Assembly: GCA_021442155.1 (NCBI GenBank)
Contig: CM038222.1
Location: 108,317,121 to 108,381,120, forward strand
Reading direction: 5' to 3'
DNA: 64,000 nt
DNA from: Cymbidium sinense
Lineage: Eukaryota; Streptophyta; Magnoliopsida; Asparagales; Orchidaceae
Below the pieces are notes generated by a model, which was not told the DNA's origin, made no database searches, and saw nothing but the letters and a program-made list of their open reading frames with translations. Each line of letters begins with the position of its first letter. Positions within the stretch are counted from its first letter, which is position 1. Positions 1 through 11,459 of the stretch are shown in pieces. A program made the translations under genes and the position numbers.

Positions 1-343
1 AAAATGTTACTACTATTATGGATGGTCAAGCGTAACACAAAGATCATCAATAATATGGAAGATTATACAATCAAGAAGCGACCTATCACGCTTAAGTCAT
101 TACAAATCTTGGATCAATGAAGAAGCAGGGAAGATCAAGAACTTCCTCGAGTCTTGCTTGATGATGCATGAAGTTGATAACGACTTAGAGGAACTCGTTT
201 CCCGAAGATGAACCGAGCTCACCATATCAACAAACATAAAAAATATAAAATGGGCTGATTCAATCTTCTATCATTAGGCGGGGTAGAATCTTTGAAACAG
301 CGAGTCATCGAAGATTGATGCAAATGAAGTAGCTCAAGTATGG

Positions 344-721
344 TTGAGAAGTGGTCGAGTGCTACCATCTCAACAGAGGAAAGAGCCAATGAATAAAGAT
401 AAAGGAAAAGAAATTGAAATCAATGAAAAAGTTATCCCTAAGGATTCAAATAAGAAGCCTTCATCAAAAGGGATCGACTACAATATTCTATCACATCTAA
501 GGAAAATTCCGGCACAACTTAGTGTATACGAAGCACTTCTAATGTCAGAAGATCTCCGTAACACCTTAATTGAAGCTCTCAAAGAGCCGGGAAAGTTCGA
601 AGCATATTTTGCTGAACGCTGTCTAACGGAGACCTTACATGTTCAAGAGCCTCCAATCGTCACATTTTCAGAAGATGATCTAATGCTCGGGACTGCAGAG
701 CACAATGTTATGTTACGGTGA
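344..721 (+). pseudogene. gag-protease linker fragment of element A
   Basis: The frame is open for 125 codons and contains DYNILSHLRKIPAQLSVYEA followed by an acidic stretch near its end. This segment precedes the protease in Tat/Ogre polyproteins, and the same motif recurs in element C near 57630 (DYNVLSHLRKLSSKLS). Its exact function is not known to me. It has no domain beyond this family signature. The ATG at 344 is simply the first in the frame; the true polyprotein start lies upstream, and the 340 bases before it look like eroded gag. The frame closes at a stop just before the protease remnant. Confidence 0.8.
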
Positions 722-739
722 AAGTGATGAAATTATAAT

Positions 740-1090
740 ACCGGATCTTAATTGATCCGGTTCCTCTGAATCTTATGAATTTGAGAACTCTTAGATGGCT
801 ATCTCTAGATGTACAACATCTAGACGAGATAAAGTCATGGTTCAAGGTTTCAATGAGAAGGGGAAAACTATCGGTCATTCGTCCTTCCTCTTAAATTTGG
901 AGACCTCTACACGTAAGCTAAATTTCATGTGATCAGATACTTCATTGAGCCCTTACAGGTCGACCATGGCTTCATAAGTATGGCATTGTCCCATATACAT
1001 TGCATCAATGTATGAAATATACAAAGGATGGAGAAGAATGCCAAATTGTGGGTGACATGCAACCTTTTTTGGTATGAAATGAAGATTTAT
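740..1090 (+). pseudogene. aspartic protease remnant of element A
   Basis: Reading across small frame changes gives ILIDPVPLNLMNLRTLRWL, then GRPW and LHQCMKYTKDGEECQIV. Tat/Ogre proteases carry an active-site segment of the form L-I-D-P-G-A/S. Here the aspartate and proline survive and the glycine-serine has been lost, so the enzyme would be inactive. The partner in element C (57880-58270) has the intact D-P-G-A-S and the same downstream GKPW and LHQCIKF motifs, which supports the assignment. At least two frameshifts and several stops lie in the segment. The role in a live element is processing of the Gag-Pol polyprotein. Confidence 0.7.
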
Positions 1091-1816
1091 CAAGATGCCT
1101 TATTTCCTTCCGAGGGAATCAAAGCTAACAAAACAACTAGCAAATCGCATCTACTTCAAAACAAGTTAAGAAGAAGGAGAAGATAAAATGAATAAAGGAA
1201 AGGAGATTGTTCCAAATATTCCTAGGAATATAAAGAACAAGTCCAAAATCAATAACACGTCCCTCATCTAGGCGTGATCTCTTGAAGAAGATGAATGTGT
1301 TCCTTCTAAATCCAAAGGTCGCATGACTCTTCGGTAAAGCTCGAAGAAGAACATTTTGACTCTTATGAGTTGAATCGCTTTTGAAGGTAAGGTGCAATGC
1401 ACCTACTTTAAAACAATCATAGATCCATCGTGACTACACGTAGTCACTCACTTCCTCCCAACATTTTAAAGAAATCACCCTCGAGAAACTCACAAAGTCG
1501 AGGTGACCTTCTACCTCCTCTCCCAGGAAAACACGGGCCGGGAAGCTTTTTTATCAGGGTGTCAAGAAGAGGATCCGATTGGGTAATGCAACTATCAAGA
1601 AGAAGAAGCTATGCCCACAAGAATACCAAAATATTACTCTCCAAAGATGCAAAATCTAATGCGAAACATGGGGTCCAGTAAGTAAGCAAGGACTAAGCTC
1701 TTAATGATGTGGTACCCAAAGGTTCTCAAACCATTGGTAAGAGAAATAAACACACTACCAAAGGCCTTGGTTTTATCCAAGACAATGGTCCACTGGATAT
1801 ACATTACACAGAATAA
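1091..1816 (+). other. degraded PR-RT linker, no recognisable domain
   Basis: This stretch lies between the protease and RT remnants of element A. It contains an open frame of 83 codons at 1430-1681, rich in Ser and Arg, that I do not recognise. The position matches the long variable PR-RT spacer seen also in element C (58340-59070), which is likewise low-complexity there. I see no independent gene. Confidence 0.5.
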
Positions 1817-2830
1817 GTGAGTGATGGCGAAGATGAGAATGTCATTTTTTACGTTAGTCTCACAAATAATGAAGAAGTAGAAGCCGACACGAAGAGCTTG
1901 AAGATGGTGGGGAGGCAGCTACTATGGATGAACTTAAAGAAGTTAATTTGGGAACTGAGGAGGATCCTCGCCCAACGTTCATCAGTGCTCTACTTCCTGA
2001 AGATAAAGTGGAAGAATTAAAAACCTTGCTCTGTGAATTCAGGGATTGCTTTGCCTGGACATATGCTGAAATGCCAGGCTTATCCCCTGATATAGCGGTT
2101 CACAAATTAGCAATTAAGCCAGATGTATCACCAGTCAAGCAAGCCTCTAGGAGAATGAGATTGGAGGTTGAAGAACGGTAATTGCGAGAAACCAAGAAGC
2201 TCATTGGTTTTATTCGAGAAGAAAATACGGATAGCTAATATTGTCCCGTGAAAAGAAGAATGGTCGATTAGATCAGATCGACTTGAGGATTTAAACAAAG
2301 CATGTCCAAAGGATGACTTTCTTCGTATCGAAGCATTGATAACACTTCAAACCACGACATGTTCTCATTTATGGGGGATCGTGTTACAATCAAATCAAGA
2401 TGGCTCGAAGATGAAACATACCTCATTCGACGCCAATTGGCATATATTGCTATTACTGCATGCCTTTGGCTTGAAGAATCTTTGGAGCTACATATCAAAG
2501 GCTATGACATGAATCTTTGACGAGTTGATTCATCAAAAAGTAGAGTGCTATGTTGATGACCTCGTTGTCAAGAGTATAGATCGTAAAGATCATCTCGATG
2601 ATTTAAGGATCGTCTTTGAAAGAATCAGAAAATATGATCTCAAGATGAACCTCTCTCGCCTTCGAGTTTCTTCGGGAAAGTTCCTTGGATATGTTGTGCA
2701 CCGTGGAGGGATTGAAATCGATCCCAACAAAATCAAAGCGATTGTCGAAATGCCTCCTCCAAGGAGTCTTCGTCAACTTCGCTCCATACAGGGACATCTC
2801 GCATTCATTAGAAGATTTATATCAAATCAC
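1817..2830 (+). pseudogene. reverse transcriptase remnant of element A
   Basis: The N-terminal part reads EDPRPTFISALLPEDK, then FAWTYAEMPGL and HKLAIKPDVSPVKQASRRM at 1924-2181, the usual Tat RT entry. The fingers and palm between 2190 and 2510 are broken by frameshifts; only scraps of the dNTP-binding region remain. The frame 2525-2830 restores the catalytic YVDDLVVKS (about 2549-2575), then the GKFLGYVV thumb motif and PPPRSLRQL connection. RT would copy the element RNA into cDNA in the virus-like particle. The first catalytic aspartate region is too eroded to place. The gene continues directly into RNase H. Confidence 0.88.
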
Positions 2831-2846
2831 AGGATGTCGACCTTAA

Positions 2847-3240
2847 ATGAAGAAAGATACTCCTTTCAAGTGGGACGAAGAATGTCAAGAGGCCTTCGAC
2901 AGTATCAAAAGATATCTGTTGAATCCACCTATTCTTGCAGCCCCGATCCCAGGGAAGCCTCTTATATTGTACACAGCAGCACTAGAAGAATCTCTAGGTG
3001 CTTTGTTGGAACATAATGAAGGAAAGGAGAATGCTATATATATTAGTTAGAAGAGGAAGAGCGTTATTCTCAATTGAAGCATTGTTTGGCGTTAATTTTT
3101 CGCCCAAAAGTTACGTCACATGTTGTCTCATAAAATTACCCTTATCTCAAGGATCGATCCGTTGAAGTTCTTGATGACAAGACCAATGTTGGTCGGCACG
3201 ATGGGTCTTCTCTGATTTGATATTACATATGTTCCCGAAG
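2847..3240 (+). pseudogene. RNase H1 domain remnant of element A pol
   Basis: The frame from 2847 reads PFKWDEECQEAFDSIKRYL, LILYTAALEESLGALLEHN and GKENAIYIS, the RT connection/RNase H segment that follows RT in Ty3/Gypsy pol. In the family the region is FxWxxxCQxAFxxIKxxL followed by a degenerate RNase H in which Asp at the start of the core is often replaced; here YTAALEES takes that place. From 3060 to 3240 the sequence still shows traces but no frame longer than about 30 codons. In a live element this domain degrades the RNA strand or, in Tat elements, serves as a tether while a second RNase H does the catalysis. Confidence 0.75.
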
Positions 3241-3299
3241 CGGTGAAGGGCAAATTCAGATTTTCTTGCCTCATCCCATACCGTGACTCATTGCTTAAC

Positions 3300-3770
3300 G
3301 ATGATCTTCACGATGAGCAAATCATGCTATATGAAAAGGAAAAGCAACAAATGTGGAATTGTATTTTGATGGAGCTTAGTCCATTAGATACACTCAACCC
3401 TCAAATCTTCCAAAGGCTCAAGTATGTCTCTCATCTTGATCACACGAGGGTGGCATCGAGACATTCTTATAAATTAACTCAACCCCAACCAACAACGGCG
3501 AGAATATGAAGCTTTGGTGGCGGTTTAGAAACCATTTCCATGGGAGTCCGAACCCAAATTTATGGCGATTCTCAACTCACAATCAAGTGTTGGGCCTCTA
3601 CAAAATCAACAAGCTTGAATACTATCACAAAACGAGTTCTCGAGCTTATGAAGCAAATTCCAAATGTCATTATGACTGAGTCTCCGAGCTAGGAATAGCA
3701 AAGGATGCTTAGCTAAATTAGCTAAAGAAATGGTATGGATGACGGCTACATACTAGTGTGTGCACTGAGT
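3300..3770 (+). pseudogene. archaeal-type RNase H (aRNH) remnant of element A
   Basis: Pieces in different frames read REYEALVAV (near 3499) and YGDSQLTIK (near 3560). Together they are the central part of the second, archaeal/plant-type RNase H (expected order: DGA, EYEAL, DSQL, D). Both the E of EYEAL and the D of DSQL are still visible. Comparison with element B (23160-23480), where EYEALVAGL and YTDSQLV stand in one frame, makes the call firm. The presence of this domain between RNase H1 and integrase places element A in the Tat lineage. It is broken by several frameshifts. Confidence 0.65.
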
Positions 3771-4079
3771 CTAGAGCGATAAATTTAAAATCCCAGAAGA
3801 GGGGTCATCAAACATAAATCAACAGTGCGACTCATGTTGCTCCTTACTCCTTTACTTCTCAAAGTCAACAAGACAAGCTTCAAACCATTCCAGATGAAAG
3901 ACTTCAACTGAGGAAGCGCTAAAACATGATGAAATTCTTATAGTAGAAGGAAGGCGGAGGCGACCCTTCGTCGACTACTTCAAGGAAGGCAAATTGCCAA
4001 ATAAGTCGATAGTACTTGAGAAAAGGCTTACTATTTGCTTATGTTGGCAATACTAGTAGATCCTTAGAACGGATGTGGT

Positions 4080-5119
4080 GCGATGTTTGGGAATAGAAGA
4101 AGCCAACAAAGTAATTGTTGAAATCCATCAAGGACTTTGTGGTGCACACCAATCAGGTCCTAAAATGGCTTTCAAAATTAAAAGAATTGGATACTATTGG
4201 CGTCTATGGTAAAGATTGTATCAATCATGCCAAGAGATGCCATGAATGTCAGGTCCATGGTAACATAATTCATCAGCCTCCAAATCCGTTGCACCCAACG
4301 GTAGCATCTTGGCCGTTTGAATGCTGGGGGACAGATGTAATTGGTCCAATTGATCCACCATCATCAGCTGGTCACCGCTTCATCTTAGCAGCCACCGATT
4401 ATTTCTCCAAGTAGGCTGAAGCTGCACCATTTAAAGAAGTTACAATTTCTTTTCAATTATTATTTATAAATTTGGTGTATCACGAATCATTTTAGCAATG
4501 GTCGACCTTCAAAAGCACTAAAATTATAAATTTCTGATCTACATAAGATTGATTGGCGATATTAGATCAATTTATAATCCGAGCAAATGGCTTGAGGCAT
4601 TTAATAAAACACTAGTCAAATTGCTAGAAAAATTCTCACAAGAAATAAAAGGGAGTGGCATACCAAACTGAAGGCGTATGGGCTTACCGGACCACTTATA
4701 AAACTCCTACAAAGTCTACCCCCTATGCACTAGTGTTTGGGGCTGAAGCAGTTTTGCCACTCGAAGTTGAACCTTCTCGAGTAGCCATTCAACAAAATCT
4801 TACCCAAGATGAGAATGCTCGTCTAGGATGGAAGAGCTTGATGCGCAGCGAGGTCGCTCCAAGCTCGAAAATCTAGAAGTATGTCGGGCGAGATGTAGCA
4901 TTCGATCATACGACTCGAGCTTTTCGGGAAGGAGAATTGGTCACAGTGCGAGAAGACCAATCATCCCTCATCGCAGAATTGGATAAATTTGAACCTAATT
5001 GGGAAGGACCTTTTGTTATGAAAGGTATATCAAGGAGGAGCTATCACGTGGACTTCAAAGGTGAAAGACCAATGCCAATCAGCGGTACATCTAAAGAAAT
5101 ATTACACATGAAAGTGTGA
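4080..5119 (+). pseudogene. integrase remnant of element A, pol 3' end
   Basis: From 4115 the frame shows the zinc-binding end (CHECQVHGN), the linker HPTVASWPFECWGTDVIGPI with the first catalytic Asp, and HRFILAATDYFSK before a stop at 4412. The middle Asp motif is eroded. The third residue stands in a NG..EAFNKTL segment near 4585. The C-terminal part reads VWAYRTTYKTPTKSTPYALV and VLPLEVEPSRVA (4655-4876), and the pol end is at 4937-5119 (WEGPFVMKGI ... GTSKEILHMKV, stop 5119). Integrase inserts the cDNA into the host chromosome. AATAAAATAAAATC follows about 90 bases after the stop, as it does behind element C pol. Confidence 0.88.
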
Positions 5120-5460
5120 TTGGACAAATCTGCATTTGAAAATCTTTATTGTCAACAATGAAAATTTTCATTGGAAATTCTCTTGTACACAAGAATGCAT
5201 TTCAAAATAAAATAAAATCCCCCTGTTAGGCAGGGGCATTTTAAAATTTTATAGTAAAGTATCGAGCGTTCACGGTAAAGGGGCCTTTCTCTTTGGGTTG
5301 ACATCGTGCCTAGTGCCGAGATCCCCACATGCATACTCAAAATTATGCGTTCAAATGCTCAAATTTAAAAGTCTTACTGACCAAAGAAGAAAATTTTCAA
5401 GTCTGCAAACTTCAACAAACCAAGTTGGAAGGATATTTTCCATCCCACATCAAATTTAAA
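5120..5460 (+). other. element A post-pol region, unique part
   Basis: This is non-coding sequence between the pol stop and the first tail repeats. It contains an AT-rich run with AATAAAATAAAATC near 5205-5218, also found just behind element C pol (62490-62505). I see no frame with family features. Confidence 0.5.
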
Positions 5461-5720
5461 GGCTTGAGTTGGTGTATAAGGTGGACTCACGAAAAATGAG
5501 TGTTGTGCCTTACTCAACACAAAGGTCGTAAGAGATCCCCATCTCGTTAGGCCTAGGATAAAATCCTTCATCAATTGCTCAAGTCCACGACTCAAGTGGG
5601 TGTATAAGGTCGGATTCAACACACCAAAATATGGCCGAGTCGCTGACAGGTACGGCTTACTCAACACGCCACAAAGGCCGTAGTAAGGGATCCTCCTACT
5701 TCGTTAGTTCAAAGACAAGA
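5461..5720 (+). repeat. tail tandem repeat 1 of element A (2 copies, about 128 bp)
   Basis: GGTGTATAAG occurs at 5471 and again at 5599, each followed by a diverged copy of CTTACTCAACAC...CGTAAGAGATCC...TCGTTAG. The copies differ by many small indels. Tandem repeats between pol and the 3' LTR are a known habit of Tat/Ogre elements. Confidence 0.75.
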
Positions 5721-5859
5721 GCATCCAAATTCCCAAATCTCTCCAACTTGGTGAGTTCAAGTGATCGGATCCCTATTGGTGGTAAGGTCATTTCTCAAAA
5801 TTCTACAACAAACAAAGATATCCTTACTCGAGAGAAGCAGCGAGTTTGGAATCAAGACA

Positions 5860-6515
5860 AATGTAAAATCTCAACTCCTTCAATAAGTCTATCAAAGCAA
5901 AGACCGGAAATTCTTCTTCATAAGTCCAATAAAGCAAAAGCGGAGGAAGAAAGATCCCAAAACTAAATGCCGAACTAAGGGAGTTTTGTCATCAAGATGT
6001 CCATTACATGTGCAAAACAGGGGCCGATGACTCTTGCCATTGATCAACACAAGCTCACGAAGTCGGTCGGGCATTTATCCTTCTACAAGCCCAAAGCTAG
6101 GGAAGGTAATTTCATATCGCGAATCTCCGAGATAATTGAGGGGCATTCCTCCATCAAAATCAAGGCATGAAGCGGGATAAAAGGCACAAGATACGAATCC
6201 TCGAGATGAAATCTTCAACAAGTCCGTCAAAGCACAAAGCACAGGACCGAAGACATTTCTATCTCATCAACTCCATTGTCCGCTAAGGCTTGAAGCCAGG
6301 ACACGAGGAAAATGCAAATCCCAAAGTTTGAGATGGAATCTTCAATAAGTTCGTCAAAGCACAAAGCACAGGACCGAAGACATTCTTATCTCACCGACTC
6401 CATCAAGCCCGCTAAGGCACAAAGCCAGGACAGGAGGAGAAAATATAAATTTCAAACTCTTAAGAGGAAATCTTCAACAAGTTCGCTCAAGCACAAAGCA
6501 TTGGACTAACGACAA
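5860..6515 (+). repeat. tail tandem repeat 2 of element A (3 clear copies, 127-132 bp)
   Basis: The box ATCTTCAACAAGTCCGTCAA begins at 6211, 6338 and 6470, spacing 127 and 132. A weaker copy (CTCCTTCAATAAGTCTATCA) begins near 5876. Each unit has TCTTC...GAAGA and GTCC...GGAC as nested complementary pairs around AAAGCACAAAGC. The open frames here are by-products of the repeats. Confidence 0.8.
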
Positions 6516-8934
6516 CAAATACCAGTTCAACAAGCTATTGTGAGCAGGTAAATGCAAATGCTTGTCCAACTGAGTTATACTCACTTCTATCGAGGGCAGC
6601 GATGGTATTATCAAAAGTTGTTGAAATTACAACTGCGTGACATCCAAGCAAATCTCTTGGAGATCCATGAGTCAACTAGTGTACAACAAACACGGTCGCG
6701 CACCATGTTTGTTGGGGGCAGACCTACAACTATGTGCCACTTGAAATTAAATAAATAGGGGAAATTAAAATCCCATAATCGATCGAAATCATTAAATTCT
6801 CGATTTAAAAATTGCTTCATAATACGCCAAAAAAGCATCAAAATTAACTAAATAGAAAATATCGAATCAATTAAGAATCAATCAAATAATTAAAATCTTT
6901 TTTTTAATGAAAAAGATATCAAAGTCGAAAAGCTCGACGAATGTCTAAACGACCTCGCCGAAATTGATCGCATCGCCAAACATCGAGACTTATCAAACGA
7001 CGCCTTCCGGGACCGAATGTGTGGAATGTCGATCCATTCAATGCGATGCGCACAAATTTAAACCTAATTTCATCCGACAGCGACGTTGTCCGACATCATG
7101 AAATTGATCACATGCTCGACAAAAACAACTTAAATTGACACCCATATTGTTAGGGTTTATTGCATAAATTAATGTCATATAAAATAATATTTAATTATAA
7201 TTAAAGTGACTAATGATCGCTAATCCTTAAACCTCTAATCCCTACCTAACTCTCATCCTCAATTAAATCATTCCTATTTGCCTTCAACCAATCGAGGCGC
7301 CGGCTCAAAGAACTAAACGAGGCGTTGACCTCATTTCACCTCGATCCCCTCTCTCATTTTTTCGCTTCTCCCGCTTCAGCTACGACGCCTTGACTCTCTC
7401 TCGCTCTCATTCCTCTTTCTCTAAAGCTCCACGGCTCCTCTCCCTCTCTGAGCCCCTCATAGCTCAGCTCCTCTCTCTCTGTTCAAGCACAACCCTAGAG
7501 CAAACAAGACTGATCCTTCCCGATTCCTCTTCCAACCAAAACCCCTGTGTTTTTCAATCAAGCTATATTTATGTGGGTTTTTTGAAGGAAATGTAGATTT
7601 CTTTTCCTTCCATTTGTGTTTTATGGTTGATTTGTTTTTGCAATAGCATGAAATTAAGGTGATTGATTTATGCCAAACTCACTATTTTCTTTTCCTCCTC
7701 CTCGCTTCCTCTCCCTCTCTTTTATATCTCTGGAAACCCCAGAACCCAAAGCTTCTCCTTCTCGACACTGTGGGTCTTTCAAACAGGAATTTTAGGAGAG
7801 GAGCTTATAAAAGATCAAAACAAGCCAAGGAGTTTTGATGAACTTCTATGTCATTTTATGTAGCTCTTGTTTCTTCATTGTCTGAACTTGATTAAACCTA
7901 TTTACTTTGTCGATAAGGAGTGTGATCACCGGGCAAAGTTCGGAGAAAATTCTATCTCAAAGGATGTTTTGAACGATGAATGGCAAACTATCTTTACCTT
8001 TCTCAAATCATTTTTTTTTTTTACCAAAATATCATATGAATCCATTTTATTTATATGGGAAGAGCTCAGTTTCTAATTGTCACATGCAAACGTTAAATTA
8101 TACTTGAAGAAATTCCAAAACTCTTTAGTTTCTCTAAACTTTTCTATTGTTGCTCCTAATGGGCAAGCTAAGTATTCTATTGCTCTTGTTCTCATAATAT
8201 AGCTCCAAAAGGGAAGAGTTCAGATTTGCTGGACTTATTAAACATAGTGTGATTGTTTAATCTATGTGGAGTAAATTTCATATAATCATCATGTTAAAGG
8301 AAGAGGATGGGGTTGATTGACATTGTTTGTTTTCCTCTTTGTGATCACTAAGTTAAGCCTTTGAAGTGCATTTGAAATGTGGCTTTGTGCAAGTTTAAAG
8401 CTTTCATTTTGGTGCTTAGTTCATTAAAGTTACATCTTGCCTAGTGTTCATATTTTACTCAAAAGCAATTGTCATGTCTCTATCTTGCATTAAAATAATT
8501 ATATGTTTGTCCATGAGTATTTGAGGTTGAATCATGCAAGATACATTGTTCTATGCCTTTTCTTGCTCTTGAATTATGAGAAATGAAAAGAAAGCAAGTT
8601 TATTTTGGGACAAGTATGATTTATATGGATTTCCTTTCTATTGCATCTTTTATCTTGCATACATATGAAAATGTTGAGAATTGAAGATGTGGATATGCAA
8701 AATTTTCTTTATGATTATCATAAAGATGAAATATACATATCTCTTGACCTTTAATTGTTATGTTACTTGTGCTTTAAGAAAGATATGTCCTCTTTTATAT
8801 TCAAAATGAGAAGAAAGAATGTGCTTACATGTAAAAAAGCTTATTTTGCCATTTGAATGAAAATGCAAAATTCAGTGAAATAGTGATGAAAATGCAATGC
8901 TTAGCAAATGTGTCTTGTTTAAGTATATATGCAA
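6516..8934. other. possible 3' LTR/flank of element A; no gene
   Basis: There is a short purine run (GTTGGGGGCA, 6711-6720) that could be a decayed polypurine tract. After it comes AT-rich DNA, then a pyrimidine-rich block at 7330-7520 (CTCTCTC runs) like the leader of a plant promoter or LTR R/U5. 7600-8934 is AT-rich with no frame that I recognise. I cannot define TG...CA ends. The whole of 6700-12573 could be one very long Tat-type LTR, but this is an inference. Confidence 0.3.
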
Positions 8935-9775
8935 ATGTCATATGTAAATGAGTTTTAAATTGATATATCCACCATGTTCCAACATGGTAGGAAATGCTAT
9001 CTATCAAAATTTCTATGTGTCTCACGACATACACCATACATGTCTTTCTTGACATGGTGGGCGCCCCCTCATGGCAACCCCACTTGGGGGGGAAGAGGAG
9101 TAAATTTTGATGTTCTAATCAAATTTATTGCGTGACTTTCTTTTGTTTATATGCAAATGTGAGCTTTAAATTTATGATATTATACCATGTTTCCAATATG
9201 GAAATGCTATGCTATCAAAATTTTTTGTCTCACATACACCTATACGTCTCTTTCTTGACATGGTGGTGCCCAGCCTCTCATGGCAACCCCCACTTGGGGA
9301 AGAGCCTGAGGTAAAATTTTGATGCTCTAATCAAATTTATTGCGTGCAGCTTTCTTTGTTTATATGCAAATGTGAGCTTTAAATTTTGATATATACCTAC
9401 CATGTTCCAACATGGTAGGGAAATGCTATGCTATCAAAATGCATGTGTCTCACGACATACACCTATACATGTCTTTCTTGACATGGGCGTGCCCGCCTCT
9501 CATGGCAACCCCACTGTGGGAAGAGCCGGAGGTTTGTAAATTTTGATGCTCTAATCAAAGTTTATGCAGTTTCCTTTATTTATATATGCAAATGAGCTTT
9601 AAATTTATGATAAGTACCCACCATGTTCTCCAACATGGTAGGGAAATTATGCTATCAAAATTTGCCGCTGTGTCTCACGACATACACCATACATTTTCTT
9701 GACATGGTGCCCAGCTCATGGCAACCCCCACTGTGGGGAGAGCCTGAGGTGCTGTAAATTTTGATTATTTTGCTC
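8935..9775. repeat. tandem repeat, 4 copies of 209-222 bp, hairpin-rich
   Basis: CATGGCAACCCC recurs at 9070, 9279, 9501 and 9717. Each unit holds a near-palindrome CCATGTTCCAACATGG, a second stem CATGTC-TTTCTT-GACATG and a third of the form ACCCCAC/GTGGGG. The copies differ mainly by 1-4 base indels. Confidence 0.88.
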
Positions 9776-9784
9776 ATGTTATAT

Positions 9785-10270
9785 ACGCTCACATTGTTCC
9801 ACGCGCGGGAAACCTTGATAAGTACTGCTCACATTCCAATGTGGAAATCATAGTACTTTGTTCACGCGTTCCAACGGCAAGGAAATGTCTGTAACCCATA
9901 CACGCGCGCAGGGTAAATAAATGGTGTCTCACGACATACCACACGCCTTCATGGTGGAAGACCCACCTCAAGTAGCCCCATGACGAGGAAAAAATTTTCA
10001 AAATAAAAAGTTGAAATGTCATATATAAATGCTTATACTTTAATTTCATATACATGAATGCAAATTTATTTCAGATGTTATAGTAATGCTCACATTGTTC
10101 CAATGGAAAATCATGGATAAGTATTTGCTTTGTTCCAACGCGCAAGGAAATGTCATCAACCCACACACCTTTCTCAAGGCTGGTAAATAAATTCTCAGCC
10201 CTTGTAACACCTACCCATACTTTGGCATGGTGGGAAGACTCCTAAACTCTATGTTGGACGAGGAGGTATA
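9785..10270. repeat. two related repeat units about 301 bp apart
   Basis: ACATTGTTCC stands at 9791 and 10092, both followed by AAGGAAATGTC, a CCCACAC/CCCATACAC box, GGTAAATAAAT and a TCATGGTGG or GCATGGTGG box. The layout resembles the 8935-9775 units, so both may descend from one ancestor. Confidence 0.7.
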
Positions 10271-10439
10271 AATCTTAAAAAGAAATGATAAAAAGAAAAG
10301 ATGAAATGCTTAGTTAACATGTCTTTAAAATGCCTCTTTATCATATATGAATACTCATGCTCAATCTCTATATAATGAAAGCTTCTTATTTATAATATGA
10401 CATAAAGTGATTCATCTAGTTTGATGTTATGGAATACAT

Positions 10440-11010
10440 TTCTTATATGCTCAAACCAAATGCCTAAACTCATTCTAGGCCCATCACTTTATATTTGATC
10501 ATATGGGCCTTCAAAAATAATTATTTTAAATTCCTTTATGTTAGATACATAAAGAGGCTATGCCTAAATCAAATGCCTATTTATTTTAGGCCCATTACCT
10601 ATTTTATGATCATATGGGCCTCTAAATCAATTATTTTCATCCCTTTATGTTGGCTGATTTGCAAATAAGAGAGGGCATTATTAAATCAAATTGTCTAAGC
10701 CCATTTTAGGCCCATTACCTTATTTATGATCATATGGGCCTCTAAATCAATTATTTTCAGCCATTTATGTATTAATTTGCAACATAAAGAAAGGGTTTTA
10801 GCCCAAATCAAATGCCTAAACTCATTCTAAGCCCATCACTTGCGATTGATCATATACATTCAAAATAATTATTTCACCTTTATGTTGGTTTGATTTGCAA
10901 CATAAAGAGATATGTCAAACAACTATATTTCTATTCTATCACCTTACATTTGATAAAATAAACCCAAAATAATTTATTTCAGCCCTATACCCTTGTCGAT
11001 TTTGACATAA
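10440..11010. repeat. tandem repeat, 5 copies of about 108-121 bp
   Basis: The GGCCCAT/AGCCCAT box is at 10478, 10589, 10709 and 10830, with a weak fifth copy near 10938. Most units carry two hairpins: AGGCCCAT...ATGGGCCT and CTTTATGTTG...CAACATAAAG. Confidence 0.88.
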
Positions 11011-11059
11011 AAGTTGGCCAAAATAATATGATATCATATTTCCAAAGAACGATATACAT

Positions 11060-11365
11060 CTTCCGGTTATCTTCTGACCGGGTCAAGTTAACAAAACCTA
11101 AAATCCCAGATCAAAATTCATGCTTGCATTATAATCATGTCAAATACGTAAAGAACCGCTACACTTCCGGTTTGGTCTTCTGACCGTCCCAACAAAACTC
11201 AAAATCAAAATTTGACATCAAACTTCAACATTAGACATCTTAATGTCCATACAATTTTCAAAGAATGATATTCATATGCAAAGTAAATACTAAGTCAAAT
11301 ACAAAAGAAGATGCTATATCATCCCTTTTCTTCTGACCGTCCGTTAACAAAACCTAAAAATGTGA
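11060..11365. repeat. degenerate tandem repeat, 3 copies (106 and 153 bp apart)
   Basis: CTTCTGACCG occurs at 11071, 11177 and 11330, each followed within about 20 bases by AACAAAACCTAAAA or AACAAAACTCAAAA. Spacing is irregular. The repeat merges into the LTR-end sequence on the right. Confidence 0.7.
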
Positions 11366-11459
11366 TATTATAAGAATTTCAAATTAATAATATCTGAGAA
11401 GCTAATTCAGTCATATAATACAAGATATGAACCAACTAACATAGCTTCTAAAATTCAAA

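Larger units (their letters stand above)
1..6515 (+). mobile_element. Element A: degraded Tat/Ogre-like Ty3/Gypsy retrotransposon, 5' part outside window
   Basis: Domain fragments run in the order gag C-terminal linker, protease, reverse transcriptase, RNase H, second RNase H, integrase on one strand. This is the Ty3/Gypsy order with the additional archaeal-type RNase H that marks the Tat clade. The wording of the fragments (DYNILSHLRKIP, YVDDLVVKS, VWAYRTTYKTPTKSTPYALV) is the same as in element C at the right end of the window, so the two belong to one group. No frame stays open through any whole domain, so the copy is dead. The 5' LTR and most of gag lie left of the window. The non-coding tail with tandem repeats is included to 6515. 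The 3' LTR is not identified with certainty. Confidence 0.9.
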
